Source: Pelomonas sp. Root1444
GTDB taxonomy: Bacteria; Pseudomonadota; Gammaproteobacteria; Burkholderiales; Burkholderiaceae_C
Direction of reading: 5' to 3'
Length of the DNA: 64,000 nucleotides
Assembly: GCF_001426885.1 (NCBI RefSeq)
Contig: NZ_LMFP01000001.1
Location: 64,834-128,833, forward strand
Position numbers and translations under genes: made by a program. A model generated the notes under the pieces. That model saw only the letters and a program-made list of their open reading frames with translations. It was not told the origin of the DNA and made no database searches. The stretch's first letter is position 1; every line of letters begins with the position of its first letter. Positions 45,495 through 56,792 of this stretch are shown in pieces.

Positions 45495-47213
45495 TCAGTC
45501 CAGCACCACCTCGGTCCGCACCACGCCCGCCCGCTCCGCGCTCGCGCTCAGCGCCAGCCGCGTGCCCACCGGCGCGCGCACCACCCATTCGGCCACCGCG
45601 CGGTCGCCGGTGGGCTGCTTGTTGGCGAGGAAGGCGAGCTGGCTTTGCTTGGGGGCGTGGCCGTCCAACTGCGGGCCTTCCATGCGTTCCTTGCCGCTGA
45701 CCAGGCTGATGGTCGGGTCGCCGGACGGCATGTGGATCTCGAACATCACGCCGCGCACCGTCTTGCGCTCCAGCGCGCGCTGGGTCACATGGGCCGGCAG
45801 GTAGCCGGCGTTGGCCACCGCCAGGCGCACGCGCCACATGTCGGGGCCGAGCGCCCGCACCTCGGTGCGGACCAGCTCCAGCCTGGGCAGGCTCATGGCG
45901 ATCTGCGTCATCCAGGCGGGAAAGCGCGCGGCCTCGCGCTCGCGCAGCGCGGGCGGCGGGTTGCGCCAGTAGTTCATCTTGTCCCAGCCGCCGATCTCGA
46001 CCGCGCCCAGCTGCGGATGCTGGAACGGCGTCCAGTCCACATGCGCCTGCCGGCCGCAGTGCTCGTCGCTCCACCGCAGCAGCTTGAGGTCGTCCTCCAC
46101 CGGATGCTGGCGGTACCAGTCGATCCACTTGCCTTCCTCGACGCCGGCCTCCTTCTTGGGCGACCACAGCTCCACCACCCAGAACAGCGCGCCCAGGTGC
46201 TCGTAGACCCAGTCCTGCGTGCCGGTGATGACGTCCTTGGGGTGGTAGCGGAAGTCCTCGTAGATGCTGACGGCCGGGTAGCCGGTGTGCTTCTCGCCCA
46301 GCGCCGAGAACTGCTGGAACAGCCACAGGTCCTCGGGCGTCATGTCCTTGTCGCTGCGCGTGCCGCAGGGGCGCAGGATGACGCCGCTGTGGGTGTGGAA
46401 GCTGATCGCCGCGCCGATGTTGGGGTGGCCGGTGATGAACTCGACCATCGCACGCACCTCGGGCTCGCTGGTCGGGTAGGGGCCGGCACCGAGCTGCTGG
46501 AACTCCTGGCGCCATTCGCCGGGGAAGTTGCGGTTCAGGTCCAGTCCCTCGCGGTCCGAGTTGACCTTCACGGTCAGGCCGTCGTGGTTCTTGACGAAGC
46601 CCTCCGGGATGAGGCGGAAATACTCACCGCCGAACTCGCCGGGCTCGCGCGGCACCATCAGCCGCGGGTCGCCAGCGTGCTTCTTGTAGCCGCCGTGCGG
46701 GTCGGGCACGCGCATCGTCAGGATGCGGCCGTCGCCGTCGATGTCCTCCACCGTCAGGCCGTCCGCCGGCTCCTCGGTGTAGGGGTAGGGCCGCGTGGAG
46801 CTGCGGATGTGGCGCGGCCGGTCGGCCAGCGCCAGCTGGGCTCCGTCGGGGTTCAGGCGCGGCACGATGTAGAGCGTGCGCGTGTCCAGCAGGCGGTTGA
46901 TCTGCTGTGCCTCGGTCGACGTGCCGCCGTGCTCCTTCAACAACTGGTGCAGGTAGTACAGGCAGGTCGTGGAGGCGGTCAGCTCGGCGGCGTGGATGTT
47001 GCCGTCGATCCACATCGCCGGCTTGTCGATGTCCATGCCGCTGGCCAGGTTGGTCACGACGACGACCCAGATGTCGCGGCCCTCGTAGCTCTTGCCGATG
47101 GAGCGCACCGACACCAGGTTGGGCCGCGCCTCGGCGTAGGCGAACAGCAGGGCGGTCAGCTCGTCGTAACGGTAGAAATGGTCGAAGCGTGGGCTGGGCA
47201 GGGCGCTGGGCAT
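45495..47213 (-). CDS. M14-family zinc carboxypeptidase
   Basis: A 572-residue peptidase. Zinc ligands His74 and Glu77 (GNIHAAELTAS) and His273 (SFHTHSG), substrate-binding LDLNRNFPGEW, and the catalytic glutamate Glu348 (WVVELWSP) are all present, so activity is expected. The C-terminal 160 residues form a beta-rich accessory domain. There is no signal peptide, unlike many secreted M14 enzymes, so a cytoplasmic or non-classically exported enzyme is likely. Substrate unknown. Confidence 0.9.
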   Translation of the reverse strand: MPSALPSPRFDHFYRYDELTALLFAYAEARPNLVSVRSIGKSYEGRDIWVVVVTNLASGMDIDKPAMWIDGNIHAAELTASTTCLYYLHQLLKEHGGTSTEAQQINRLLDTRTLYIVPRLNPDGAQLALADRPRHIRSSTRPYPYTEEPADGLTVEDIDGDGRILTMRVPDPHGGYKKHAGDPRLMVPREPGEFGGEYFRLIPEGFVKNHDGLTVKVNSDREGLDLNRNFPGEWRQEFQQLGAGPYPTSEPEVRAMVEFITGHPNIGAAISFHTHSGVILRPCGTRSDKDMTPEDLWLFQQFSALGEKHTGYPAVSIYEDFRYHPKDVITGTQDWVYEHLGALFWVVELWSPKKEAGVEEGKWIDWYRQHPVEDDLKLLRWSDEHCGRQAHVDWTPFQHPQLGAVEIGGWDKMNYWRNPPPALREREAARFPAWMTQIAMSLPRLELVRTEVRALGPDMWRVRLAVANAGYLPAHVTQRALERKTVRGVMFEIHMPSGDPTISLVSGKERMEGPQLDGHAPKQSQLAFLANKQPTGDRAVAEWVVRAPVGTRLALSASAERAGVVRTEVVLD

Positions 47214-47321
47214 GGTGTCTCTGTGGCTGGGAGGGCCCCAAGAACTAGGGGTTCTGGCGTGGCGCGGATTGTCCGAACTCGGCCCCGGCCGCAGCCCCGG
47301 GTTTGCCCTTGCGGGGGCCGT

Positions 47322-48092
47322 TCATTGCCCCTTGAACAAGGCCTGGAACTGCCGCGACACCGGCAGCTTCTCGTCGCGGCCGCGCAGTGTGACGACCATC
47401 GTGCCTTCGTCCACGCGGATGGCGCGCGCGATGCAGCGGCTGTTGACCAGCACGCTGCGGTGGATCTGCCAGAACTGCTCCGGGTCGAGCTGGGTCAGCA
47501 GCTCGCGCAGCGGCGTGCGGATCAGCGCGTCGCCGCCCTGGTGCACGACGCGGGTGTAGCGCGCGTCGGCCTCGAAGTAGAGGACCTCGTCGGGCGGGAT
47601 CAGCTGCACTTCGCGGCCGATGCCCGCCTGGATGGGGCGCATGGCCGGCCTGGGCTGGATCAAGCCGGCGAGCAGGCGCTGCAGCGCGGTGGTGTCGGGC
47701 GCGGGCTGGGCGAGCCGCGCCTTCAATTGGGACTGAAGCCGGGCCAGCGTCTGCGCCAGGCGTTCGTCGTCGACCGGCTTGAGCACGTAGTCCACCGCGC
47801 CCGCGTCGAAGGCCGCCAGCGCGTGGTCGTCGAAGGCCGTGACGAACACGATCAGCGGCGGCGTGGCCAGCGCCGACAGGCGGCGTGCGACCTCCAGGCC
47901 GGTCAGCCCGGGCATGCGGATGTCGAGGAAGGCGATGGCCGGCTCGTGCGCCAGGCAGTCGTCCCAGGCCTCGGCGCCATTGGTGCTGGCGGCCACCAGC
48001 TGCAGCTCGGGCCACAGGCGGCCCAGCGCGGCGCGCAGCTGTTCGCGCGGGGCTTCCTCGTCGTCGGAGATCAGGGCGGTCAGGGCGGTCAT
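47322..48092 (-). CDS. LytTR-type response regulator
   Basis: A 256-residue regulator: receiver (about 1-120) with acidic pair SDDEEAP, phospho-acceptor in AFLDIRMPG, switch Thr in FVTAFDD and Lys in LKPVDD; then a LytTR DNA-binding domain (about 150-255; VLYFEADARYTRVV, FWQIHRSVLVNSRCI). Pairs with the LytS-type kinase just upstream; its ATG overlaps the kinase stop. Such pairs often control envelope or metabolite-uptake genes; the target is unknown. Confidence 0.93.
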   Translation of the reverse strand: MTALTALISDDEEAPREQLRAALGRLWPELQLVAASTNGAEAWDDCLAHEPAIAFLDIRMPGLTGLEVARRLSALATPPLIVFVTAFDDHALAAFDAGAVDYVLKPVDDERLAQTLARLQSQLKARLAQPAPDTTALQRLLAGLIQPRPAMRPIQAGIGREVQLIPPDEVLYFEADARYTRVVHQGGDALIRTPLRELLTQLDPEQFWQIHRSVLVNSRCIARAIRVDEGTMVVTLRGRDEKLPVSRQFQALFKGQ

Positions 48093-49147
48093 GATGTCAG
48101 CGTCAGGGTGGCGATGCAGCCAGGGGCGGCATCGGTGAGCGTGAGGGTGCAGCCGGGGCAAGCCTGCAGCAGGCGGCGGCGCGTGTTGGACAGGCCGACG
48201 CCTTCGCGCCAGCCGGGGGCCAGGCCGGGGCCATCGTCCCGCACCGCCAGCACCAGGCGCTGGCCGTCGCGCCGAGCGGTTATTTCGATGTGCCCGCCAC
48301 GCAGTTGCGGCTCGATGCCGTGCGCGATCGCGTTCTCGACCAGCGTCAGCACGATGCCCGGCGGCAACTGCGCGTCGGCGTCGGCCGGCACGTCGATGGC
48401 AAAGGTCAGCCGCGCGCCCAGCCGCGCCTGCATGATGGCCAGGTAGCGCCGCACCATCCCAATCTCGTCGGCCAGCGGCTGCAGCTCGCGCTCGAACATC
48501 GGCAGCGTGGCGCGCAGGTAGGCCGTGAAGTCGCGCAGCAGCGGCGCGGCGCGCTCATCCCGCGTGTCAACCCAGTGCTGCAGCGAGGCAAGGGTGTTGA
48601 ACAGGAAATGCGGCTGGATTTGCGCGGCCGCCAGGCGTGTGGACAGGCGCAGCGCGGCTTGCTGGTCCTGCAGCTCGCGCAGGCGCCCCTCGATCTGCTG
48701 GACGCGGAACACCGTCAGCATCCACCAGGCGGTCAACAGGCCCGTCATGCCCACCACGATGCCCGCGTTCTCATGGGTCACCCAGTCCCGGTAGCCGGCC
48801 GCGGCAGCAGCGATGCAGGCCGCTGCGGTCAGGGCGGCTGTACCGTAGCAGTAGGCGTTGAGCCGCTGGCGCGTGGGCCGCAACCACAGGTCGCGGGCGA
48901 TGCCCAGTGCCGCGAGCGCCAGCACGCACCAGGCCAGCCACCAGCCCAGCAGCGTGCCCCAATCGCGCCCCGCCCGCGTTGCCAGCAGGACCGGCAGCAG
49001 CACCAGCAGGTTGATGCCCACATAGCTGTCCACCGCCAGCGGCCATGGCTGCGCGCCGGCACTCGCCATCTCCGCCGCCGTGAAGCGACGCGACGGGCCG
49101 GGGTAGAACCACTGTTGCCAGTGCAGCTTGTCGAGCAGGGAGCGCAT
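48089..49147 (-). CDS. LytS/YehU-type sensor histidine kinase
   Basis: A 352-residue membrane kinase with four to five helices (about 40-150), a short coiled coil (about 152-175), the His_kinase motif AAAQIQPHFLFNTLASLQHWVD with the phospho-histidine, and a HATPase with LVENAIAHGIEPQ and DDGPGL. Lacks an extra sensor domain, so the membrane part likely senses the signal. Transcribed just ahead of its LytTR regulator with a four-base overlap. Confidence 0.92.
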   Translation of the reverse strand: MRSLLDKLHWQQWFYPGPSRRFTAAEMASAGAQPWPLAVDSYVGINLLVLLPVLLATRAGRDWGTLLGWWLAWCVLALAALGIARDLWLRPTRQRLNAYCYGTAALTAAACIAAAAAGYRDWVTHENAGIVVGMTGLLTAWWMLTVFRVQQIEGRLRELQDQQAALRLSTRLAAAQIQPHFLFNTLASLQHWVDTRDERAAPLLRDFTAYLRATLPMFERELQPLADEIGMVRRYLAIMQARLGARLTFAIDVPADADAQLPPGIVLTLVENAIAHGIEPQLRGGHIEITARRDGQRLVLAVRDDGPGLAPGWREGVGLSNTRRRLLQACPGCTLTLTDAAPGCIATLTLTS

Positions 49148-49228
49148 GGCGGGCGAGTCTAGGGGCCGCTGCCGGCGACCCCCGCGACCCTGCGGCGAAT
49201 GGCAGGTTGGGGCGCTTGAACGGATAGT

Positions 49229-49242
49229 CGACCGATCGGTCG
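49229..49242. promoter_or_regulatory. Perfect 14-bp palindrome upstream of the acyl-CoA operon
   Basis: CGACCGATCGGTCG lies 22 bases before the start codon of the hydratase gene. The form is like TetR-family operators that govern acyl-CoA breakdown genes. No regulator gene is adjacent. Confidence 0.6.
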
Positions 49243-49263
49243 GGAAAAGTGCAAAATGCCGGG

Positions 49264-50061
49264 ATGCCTTCCTGGACCGCGCTTGATCTGGATCGTCGCG
49301 ACGACGGCGTCGCCGTGCTAGCGATGAACCGCCCCGCCGTGTTCAATGCCTTCGACGAGACGCTGATCGCCGAGCTGGATGCCGCGTTCGCGCAGCTGGG
49401 TGGCGATGACGGCGTGCGGGCCATCGTGCTGGCCGGCGCCGGCAAGCACTTCAGCGCCGGCGCCGACCTGCAGTGGATGCAGCGTGCGGCTGCAGCGTCG
49501 CAGGACGACAACCTGGCCGACGCGCGCCGCTTTGCCGCCATGCTGGCCCGCATCGCGGCGTGCCCCAAGCCCACGCTCGCGCGCGTGCAGGGCGCGGCGC
49601 TCGGTGGCGGTGTCGGCCTGGTGTGCGCCTGCGACATGGCCGTCGCGGCCGAGCCGGCGAGCTTCTCCGTCAGCGAGGCCCGCATGGGCATCCTGCCGGC
49701 CGTCATCGGGCCGCATCTGGTCAACGCGGTGGGCGTGCGCGAGGCGCGCCGCCTGGCGTTGACGGCCAGCCGCATCGGCGCGGACGAGGCGCTGCGCCTG
49801 GGCCTCGTGCAACGCGTGGTGCCGGCCGAAGGTCTGGACGCGGCCGTCGAAGCGCTGCTCGCCGACCTGCTCGCCTGCGGCCCGCGGGCGCAGGCGGAGA
49901 TCAAACAGCTCTACGCGCGGCTGGGCCCCGGACCGGTCACGACCGACGTGCGCGAGCTGACCGCCCAGACGATTGCCCGCGTGCGCACCACCGCCGAAGC
50001 GCGCGAGGGCTTTGCCGCCTTCCTTAGCAAGCGCAAGCCCAACTGGAGCGCTCCCGAATGA
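49264..50061 (+). CDS. Enoyl-CoA hydratase/isomerase, methylglutaconyl-CoA-hydratase-like
   Basis: A 265-residue crotonase-fold enzyme. The oxyanion-hole motifs are GKHFSAGADLQWM and VQGAALGGGVGLVCACD, with SFSVSEARMGILPAVIGPHLV carrying the catalytic glutamate region. SAGADLxWM and GILPAVIGP resemble LiuC-type hydratases more than PaaF or PaaG, yet the operon partners are PaaH and PcaF, so the true substrate is open. ATG chosen at 49264; a GTG at 49249 is possible. Stop overlaps the paaH start (ATGA). Confidence 0.85.
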   Translation: MPSWTALDLDRRDDGVAVLAMNRPAVFNAFDETLIAELDAAFAQLGGDDGVRAIVLAGAGKHFSAGADLQWMQRAAAASQDDNLADARRFAAMLARIAACPKPTLARVQGAALGGGVGLVCACDMAVAAEPASFSVSEARMGILPAVIGPHLVNAVGVREARRLALTASRIGADEALRLGLVQRVVPAEGLDAAVEALLADLLACGPRAQAEIKQLYARLGPGPVTTDVRELTAQTIARVRTTAEAREGFAAFLSKRKPNWSAPE

Positions 50062-51466
50062 ACTTGAACGACTCTCGCATCCTCGTCATCGGCGCCGGCC
50101 TGATGGGCGCCGGCATCGCCCAGGTGGCCGCGCAGGCCGGCCACCAGGTGCTGCTGCACGACAGCCGCGCCGGCGCGGCCGAAGCGGCCAAGGCCAAGCT
50201 GGCGCAGACGCTGGAGGGCCTCGCCGCCAAGGGCAAGCTGACGCCCGACGCGGCGCAGGCCACGCTCGCACGCATCACGCCGGTGGCCGCGCTCGCGCCG
50301 GCGGAGCTGGTCATCGAGGCCATCGTCGAGAACCTCGACATCAAGCGCGCGTTGTTCGCCGAACTGGAGGCGCTGCTGCCGGCGGATGCCGTCATCGCGA
50401 CCAACACCTCGTCGATCTCGGTGACGGCGCTGGCGCGCGGCATGAAGGCGCCGGAGCGCCTGGTCGGCATGCACTTCTTCAACCCGGTGCCGCTGATGAA
50501 GCTGGTGGAGGTGGTGTCGGGCCTGGGCACGGCGCCCGAGGTGGCGCAGGCCGTGTTCGACCTGGCGGGCCGCTGGGGCAAGACGGCGGTGCACGCGCGC
50601 TCCACGCCCGGCTTCATCGTCAACCGCATCGCCCGGCCTTATTACGCCGAGGCATTGATGCTGCTGCAGGACCGTGCGGCCACGCCCGAGCTGATCGACG
50701 CATGCCTGCGTGCGGCGGGCTTCCGCATGGGCCCCTGCGAACTGATGGACCTGATCGGCCACGACACCAACTTGGCGGTGACGAAGTCCGTCTTCGAGGC
50801 CAACTTCTACGACCGCCGCTTCACGCCGTCGCTGGTGCAGCAGGAGTTGGTGGATGCCGGCTTCCTCGGCCGCAAGAGCGGGCGTGGCTTCTACCGCTAC
50901 CCCGAGGGTGCGCCGGCGCTGCAGGCGCCGGTCGGCGCCGAGCCGCGCGGCGGTCGCGTCGTCGTGCATGGCCGCGGTGCGCTGGCCGAGCGCTTCGTTG
51001 CCAACCTGCCGGAGGCGAGCCGTGACCTGACCAGCGACTGGCTGGGCCTGGCCGTCGACGGCCGCGAGCTGCGCCTGACCGACGGCCGCCGCGCCCGCGA
51101 CTTCGGGCCGGGCACGGCGGTCTTCGACCTGCCGCTGGCGCCGAGCGGCGACATCGCCTACGCGGGCGACCCCGACACCGCCGCCTGGCTGCGGCGGCTG
51201 GGCCTGGTGCCACGCCAGATGGTGGACATGCCCGGCCTCGTCGTGGCGCGCACGATCGCGATGCTCATCAACGAGGCGGCCGACGCCGTCAGCCAGGGCG
51301 TCTGCGACGAGGCCGGCGCCGACGCGGCGATGAAGCTCGGCGTGAACTATCCCGCCGGCCCCTTTGAATGGCTGGCGCTGTGGGGCTCGCAAGAGGTCGC
51401 CGCGCTGCTGGACCGACTCGATCAACACCACCGCGGCGAGCGCTACCGCGCGAGCCGTTATCTGAC

Positions 51467-51470
<4 letters not shown>
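50058..51470 (+). CDS. paaH: 3-hydroxyacyl-CoA dehydrogenase, PaaH type
   Basis: A 470-residue NAD-dependent enzyme. Rossmann N-terminus VIGAGLMGAGIAQVAAQAGHQV, catalytic-His region ERLVGMHFFNPVPLMKLVEVV, TPGFIVNRIARPYY and two C-terminal 3HCDH domains (FLGRKSGRGFYRYP and a second in VARTIAMLINEAADAV). The long double-domain form is that of PaaH, which oxidises 3-hydroxyadipyl-CoA in phenylacetate breakdown. Overlaps both neighbours by four bases. Confidence 0.88.
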
Positions 51471-52669
<1,199 letters not shown>

Positions 52670-52683
52670 GCGTCGCGCCGGTC

Positions 52684-52712
52684 TTGCGGGCCGCGCGCCG
52701 GGCCGCTCCCAA
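52684..52712 (-). repeat. Partial copy of the dispersed repeat core
   Basis: TGCGGGCCGCGCGCCGGGCC then GCTCCCAAGGG matches the GC-rich block of the repeats at 6169 and 7751. It lies between the convergent pcaF and reductase genes, again just after a stop codon. Confidence 0.5.
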
Positions 52713-52721
52713 GGGCTTCCG

Positions 52722-53972
52722 TCACTCGAAGAACAGCCGAGAGATCCCTTTGACGCTGACCAGGTTGCCCGGGTTGCTCGTCTCGTTGAGCACGCCGCTC
52801 ATGCGCTGGAGCAGCCGCGGGCTCTTCTTGGCGCGCCAGATCAGCAGGTCCGCCAGCCAGGGATGGGCGTTGACGCGGTTGGCGCGCTCGTAGAGGTCGA
52901 ACTTCGGCTTGAGCGCCGTCAGGCTGGTCTCGTAAGCGGCGCGTGCGGCCGTGTCGTCGGCATGCGCCAGGATGGCATCGGCAGCGAGCATGCCCGTCTC
53001 CATCGCCTTGCCGATGCCCTCGCCGGTGAAGGAGTAGGTGCTGCCCGCTGCCTCGCCCGTGACCAGCAGACCGGGCCGCGTCCACTTGGCGCCCGTCAGC
53101 GTGCAGCGCAATGGCGCTCCTTTCAGGTCGCCGACCAGCTCGCCGACGCGCATCAACTCGGCCGCCGGCTCGTACTTGGCAACGAAGGCATCGAAGATGG
53201 CGCGCAGGTTCACGTCCTTCTTGCGGCCCTTGCCGCCGCCGAGGTCGCGGTGTGAGTCGGTCACGCCGACGCCGATGTTGAAGTGGCCGTCCGGCGCCGG
53301 GAAGATCCAGCCGTAGCCAGGCCGCACCGCCTTGTCCCAGACGACCTCCAGCGCCTTGATCCTGCCCACCATCTGCGGCGCCTTCACATAGCCGCGCAGC
53401 GCGACGCCGCTGGGCGTGTGGCGTTCGCACATGCCGGCGGCGGTCAGTGCCTTGGGCACTGCCCCGGTGGCCAGCACCACCCAGCGCGCCTGCACGTCAA
53501 CCATCTCGTCGCCGCGCTTGAGCCTTGCGCCGACAACGCGGCCCTCGACCTCCAGCGGCGCCTCGAAGCGGGCCTGCCCGAAACGCGCACCGGCGTCCTG
53601 CGCCGCCTGCAGCAGCAGGGCATCCAACTCCTTGCGCGGCAGCACGGCCAGCGAGCCCGGCACATCGATCCGCCCGCCGCGCGGGCCGATGCAACCGACA
53701 TGGGCGACTGGTTCAGCCCGACGCATCACCTCATCCAGCAGCCCCAGCCGCGCCAGCGCCTTGTGCGCATCGGGGATCAGGCCGTCACCACAGGTTTTGT
53801 CACGACCGGCGGGCTGCTGGTCCACCAGCAGCACGTTGACGCCCGAACGGGCCAGCACGCGGGCGCAGGCGGAGCCGGCGGGGCCGGCGCCGATGATGAG
53901 GACGTCCGCCTGGTGCGGCCGGCGCAAGCCAGGAGCTGTGGGAGAGGAGCGGGCAGCTGTCGGCTGATCCAT
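52722..53972 (-). CDS. Geranylgeranyl-reductase-family flavoprotein
   Basis: A 416-residue FAD-dependent oxidoreductase. FAD-binding DVLIIGAGPAGSACARVLARSG near residue 25, KTCGDGLIP (flavin-region motif of this family), WVVLATGAVP, YGWIFPAPDGHFNIGVGV and LLVTGEAAGSTYSFTGEGIGKAMETG. The family reduces isoprenoid double bonds or acts in lipid and cofactor modification; the substrate here is unknown. Start set just ahead of a 20-residue flexible leader; the frame is open upstream without support. Confidence 0.85.
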   Translation of the reverse strand: MDQPTAARSSPTAPGLRRPHQADVLIIGAGPAGSACARVLARSGVNVLLVDQQPAGRDKTCGDGLIPDAHKALARLGLLDEVMRRAEPVAHVGCIGPRGGRIDVPGSLAVLPRKELDALLLQAAQDAGARFGQARFEAPLEVEGRVVGARLKRGDEMVDVQARWVVLATGAVPKALTAAGMCERHTPSGVALRGYVKAPQMVGRIKALEVVWDKAVRPGYGWIFPAPDGHFNIGVGVTDSHRDLGGGKGRKKDVNLRAIFDAFVAKYEPAAELMRVGELVGDLKGAPLRCTLTGAKWTRPGLLVTGEAAGSTYSFTGEGIGKAMETGMLAADAILAHADDTAARAAYETSLTALKPKFDLYERANRVNAHPWLADLLIWRAKKSPRLLQRMSGVLNETSNPGNLVSVKGISRLFFE

Positions 53973-54024
53973 GGGTGATTCGAAGGGCTGTTGGTTGCAC
54001 AAACGGTGAACCTGCGCGCTGGAA

Positions 54025-54054
54025 ATGAAAAAAGGGCGAGTTTCCTCGCCCTTT
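54025..54054 (-). terminator. Terminator of TonB receptor 2
   Basis: AAAGGGCGAG / CTCGCCCTTT 10-bp stem (54031-54040 with 54045-54054), TTTC loop, followed on the minus strand by a T-run. Fifty bases beyond the receptor's stop codon, before the reductase gene. Confidence 0.85.
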
Positions 54055-54104
54055 GGGGTCAGCACAAAGCGGCGCAGCATGAGGCTGCACCGCCATGAGT
54101 GCGA

Positions 54105-56792
54105 TCAGAACTTCAGCGTGGCGCGAGCGTAGAACTTGCGGCCAGTCGGGTCGGCGAAGCGCGGATCGTAGTTGGCCTGGAAAACCTCGCCTTGGTTGGA
54201 GTACGGCGGATCGCGGTCGAACAGGTTGTTGACGCCGAGCGTGAAGGACATCTGGTTGTTCGCCTCGAACGACGCGTAGGCATCGATCGTGGTGTAGGCC
54301 GAGACGCGGTTCTCGGGATCCTGGTCCACATAGCTGCTCTTGTAGTGGCCCACAGCGCCAAGCGACCAAGCACCCATCTTCCAGCGCGCCGTAGCGGCAT
54401 GCTGCCAGCGGAAGATCGGCGCGGAGCCGGAGTACACGCCCACGTTCTGGTTCCACGGACCGGCGCGGAAGTCTTGGTACTCGTACTTGTTGACGTAAGT
54501 GCTGTTCATGCCCAGCGACAGGTCGCCGGCGCCGCCTAGCTTCAGGCGCCACTGAAGGCTCAGGTCGATACCGCGGGCATTCGTGCCGCCCAGGTTCTGC
54601 TGCCGCAGGTCCAGGTAGCCGCAGTCCGTGCCGGGGCACGAAAAACCGTCGATGGACAGGTCGCCGTTCTGATTGCGCTTGATGTACTGCGCGAACGTCT
54701 GGTGGTCGCCCAGCACCGTGTTCTCCGACAGGGCCGAAATGGTTTCCTTCTGGCGGATGGCCCAGAAGTCCACGCCCAGCGACACATCGGCGGTCGGTTC
54801 AAAGACCACGCCAAAGGTCAGGTTCTTGGCTTTTTCGGGCTTGAGATCCAGGTTGCCGCCGGTCAGGCGCTGGAACTGCACGCTGCAGTTCAGAGCCTTG
54901 GACTTGCCAGGAATGGGGTTCTTGCCATCCGGGCAGTTCACCGGGTCGGAGACGGTGCCCGTGTTGGTGTAGGCCTGTGAGGCATTCAGCTCATACAACG
55001 ACGGTGCGCGGAAGCCGGTCGAGAAGCTGCCGCGCAGCAGCAGGTTCTTCATGGGCTGGTACCGCACCGCGAACTTCGGATTCACGGTGTTGCCGAAGTC
55101 GCTGTACTTGTCGTAGCGCAGTGCGGCCGTCACGTCCAGCTGCTTGGTCAAGGGGACATTCAGCTCCGAATAGACGGCGTAGACGTCACGCTTACCTTCG
55201 GAAAGCGAGTTCGGGTCCACGCCCGTGCTCGCCACCAGCAGTGCTGCGACCGGTGCGTTGGCCGCCGAGCGGAAGTCTTCATGGCGGAACTCGGTACCAA
55301 TGGCCAATGCGGCCTTGGTACCTGTGCCGAACCAATCGCCCAATTCGCGGCTGATGCGGCCATCGAGTGTGGACACGCGGCCCTTGTGGTTCTGCAGATT
55401 GCCGCCCAGCAGCGCGTCGTTGACGGCAGCGTCACCGGCCGCGTTTTGCGGGCCGAACGGGTTGATCAGGCCGTTGAGCATCGCCTTGGCGATCTTGTCG
55501 CCGTCGGAGTAGCCAGTGACGTTTTCCTTGATCTTGTTCTCGTTCACCGCCGCGCCAACCTGGTAGTCCCAGTTACCCAGCGTGCCATCCAGCGAAAGCA
55601 GCAGTCGCTGCTGATCGTTTTGCGATTCGTTGGTGCGGGAGCCACCGGCCAGCGCGCGCCACTTCACGATGATGAATCCCGGCTGAAGCGCAATGCCCGG
55701 ACGGGGGTTCATGTTCGCGACCGTGTAGTTCGGATTGATTGCGAACCCCGGTGTGATGGCACCCGGGTTGCCCGGGAAATAGGGATTCAGCGAGCCGTCC
55801 GGACGCACGCGGTTCATCCATAGAGTGCCGTAGGGCACCGGGGCAATGCGCGAAACCGAATCGTTGCTGGTGGTGAACCATTCGGCGGTCAGCGTGTGGT
55901 TCTCGCCCAGCTTGACAGCACCGCGCAGCATGGCCGACTTGCGGTCGGTTCTGGTCGTGTAGTCGACGAATGCTGCGGTTGCGATCTGGCAGGAGCTTCC
56001 GTCCACCGGAACCAGGAAGGTGGGATTGTTACAAGCCGGAGCGGCCGGGTTGGCCGTGACGTCGCCATTCTGGTAGTAGTTGGCCGGGAAGGGCGTGGGC
56101 GACAAGCCGCCCGGGAAACGGGCATTGAAGGGGCGATCCAGGCCGCCGATGGGATCCGTCTTGGTCAGGTCGACGAAGCCGAAGACGTTGAAGCCTTGGG
56201 TGCTCAGGTCACCAAAGCCGAAGCCGAGGTTGGCAGTGCGGCCTTCGCCGCCGTTCTTCTGGGGCAGGTCGACGCCGATGGTCAACGTGCCGCCGCGATA
56301 GTCCTTGCGGGTGATGAAGTTGATCACGCCGCCGATGGCGTCAGTGCCATACAGGGACGAGGCACCGTCGCGCAGCACTTCGACGCGCTCGATCGCGGCG
56401 AAGGGGATCATGTTCAAGTCAGGGGCCGCGCCGTCGATCGCGTTGTTGGCGATGCGGCGGCCATTCAGCAGCACGAGCGTCTTGTTGGAACCAATACCGC
56501 GCAGGTCCGCGAACGCGGCGCCGCCGGTGCCTGCGCCGACTTGCTGGCTGGTGGTCTGCGTCATCTGCACGGCGCTCAGGGTCGACATGATCTGTTCGAC
56601 CGTCGACACGCCCTGAGCCTTCAGGTCCGTCATTCTGATGACGGTGACAGGCACGGCCGTTTCAGCGTCGATGCGCTTGATGGCCGAGCCGGTGATTTCA
56701 ACGCGCTCAAGTTGCTGTTGAGCAAAGGCCGGAATTGCCAGGGTTGCGAGGCACGCTAGTGACGCAGCGCTCACAATATTTAGTTTGAACAT
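54105..56792 (-). CDS. TonB-dependent outer-membrane receptor 2
   Basis: An 895-residue receptor. Signal peptide (about 1-24, ending FAQQ), plug domain (about 28-160; RVEITGSAIKRIDAETAVPVTV, FADLRGIGSNKTLVLLNGRRIANN, IERVEVLRDGASSLYGTDAIGGVINFITR) and a barrel ending in ARATLKF with a terminal Phe. Same subgroup as receptor 1 but clearly separate in sequence. No STN domain. Ligand unknown. GGAG lies six bases before the ATG, and a strong terminator follows. Confidence 0.92.
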   Translation of the reverse strand: MFKLNIVSAASLACLATLAIPAFAQQQLERVEITGSAIKRIDAETAVPVTVIRMTDLKAQGVSTVEQIMSTLSAVQMTQTTSQQVGAGTGGAAFADLRGIGSNKTLVLLNGRRIANNAIDGAAPDLNMIPFAAIERVEVLRDGASSLYGTDAIGGVINFITRKDYRGGTLTIGVDLPQKNGGEGRTANLGFGFGDLSTQGFNVFGFVDLTKTDPIGGLDRPFNARFPGGLSPTPFPANYYQNGDVTANPAAPACNNPTFLVPVDGSSCQIATAAFVDYTTRTDRKSAMLRGAVKLGENHTLTAEWFTTSNDSVSRIAPVPYGTLWMNRVRPDGSLNPYFPGNPGAITPGFAINPNYTVANMNPRPGIALQPGFIIVKWRALAGGSRTNESQNDQQRLLLSLDGTLGNWDYQVGAAVNENKIKENVTGYSDGDKIAKAMLNGLINPFGPQNAAGDAAVNDALLGGNLQNHKGRVSTLDGRISRELGDWFGTGTKAALAIGTEFRHEDFRSAANAPVAALLVASTGVDPNSLSEGKRDVYAVYSELNVPLTKQLDVTAALRYDKYSDFGNTVNPKFAVRYQPMKNLLLRGSFSTGFRAPSLYELNASQAYTNTGTVSDPVNCPDGKNPIPGKSKALNCSVQFQRLTGGNLDLKPEKAKNLTFGVVFEPTADVSLGVDFWAIRQKETISALSENTVLGDHQTFAQYIKRNQNGDLSIDGFSCPGTDCGYLDLRQQNLGGTNARGIDLSLQWRLKLGGAGDLSLGMNSTYVNKYEYQDFRAGPWNQNVGVYSGSAPIFRWQHAATARWKMGAWSLGAVGHYKSSYVDQDPENRVSAYTTIDAYASFEANNQMSFTLGVNNLFDRDPPYSNQGEVFQANYDPRFADPTGRKFYARATLKF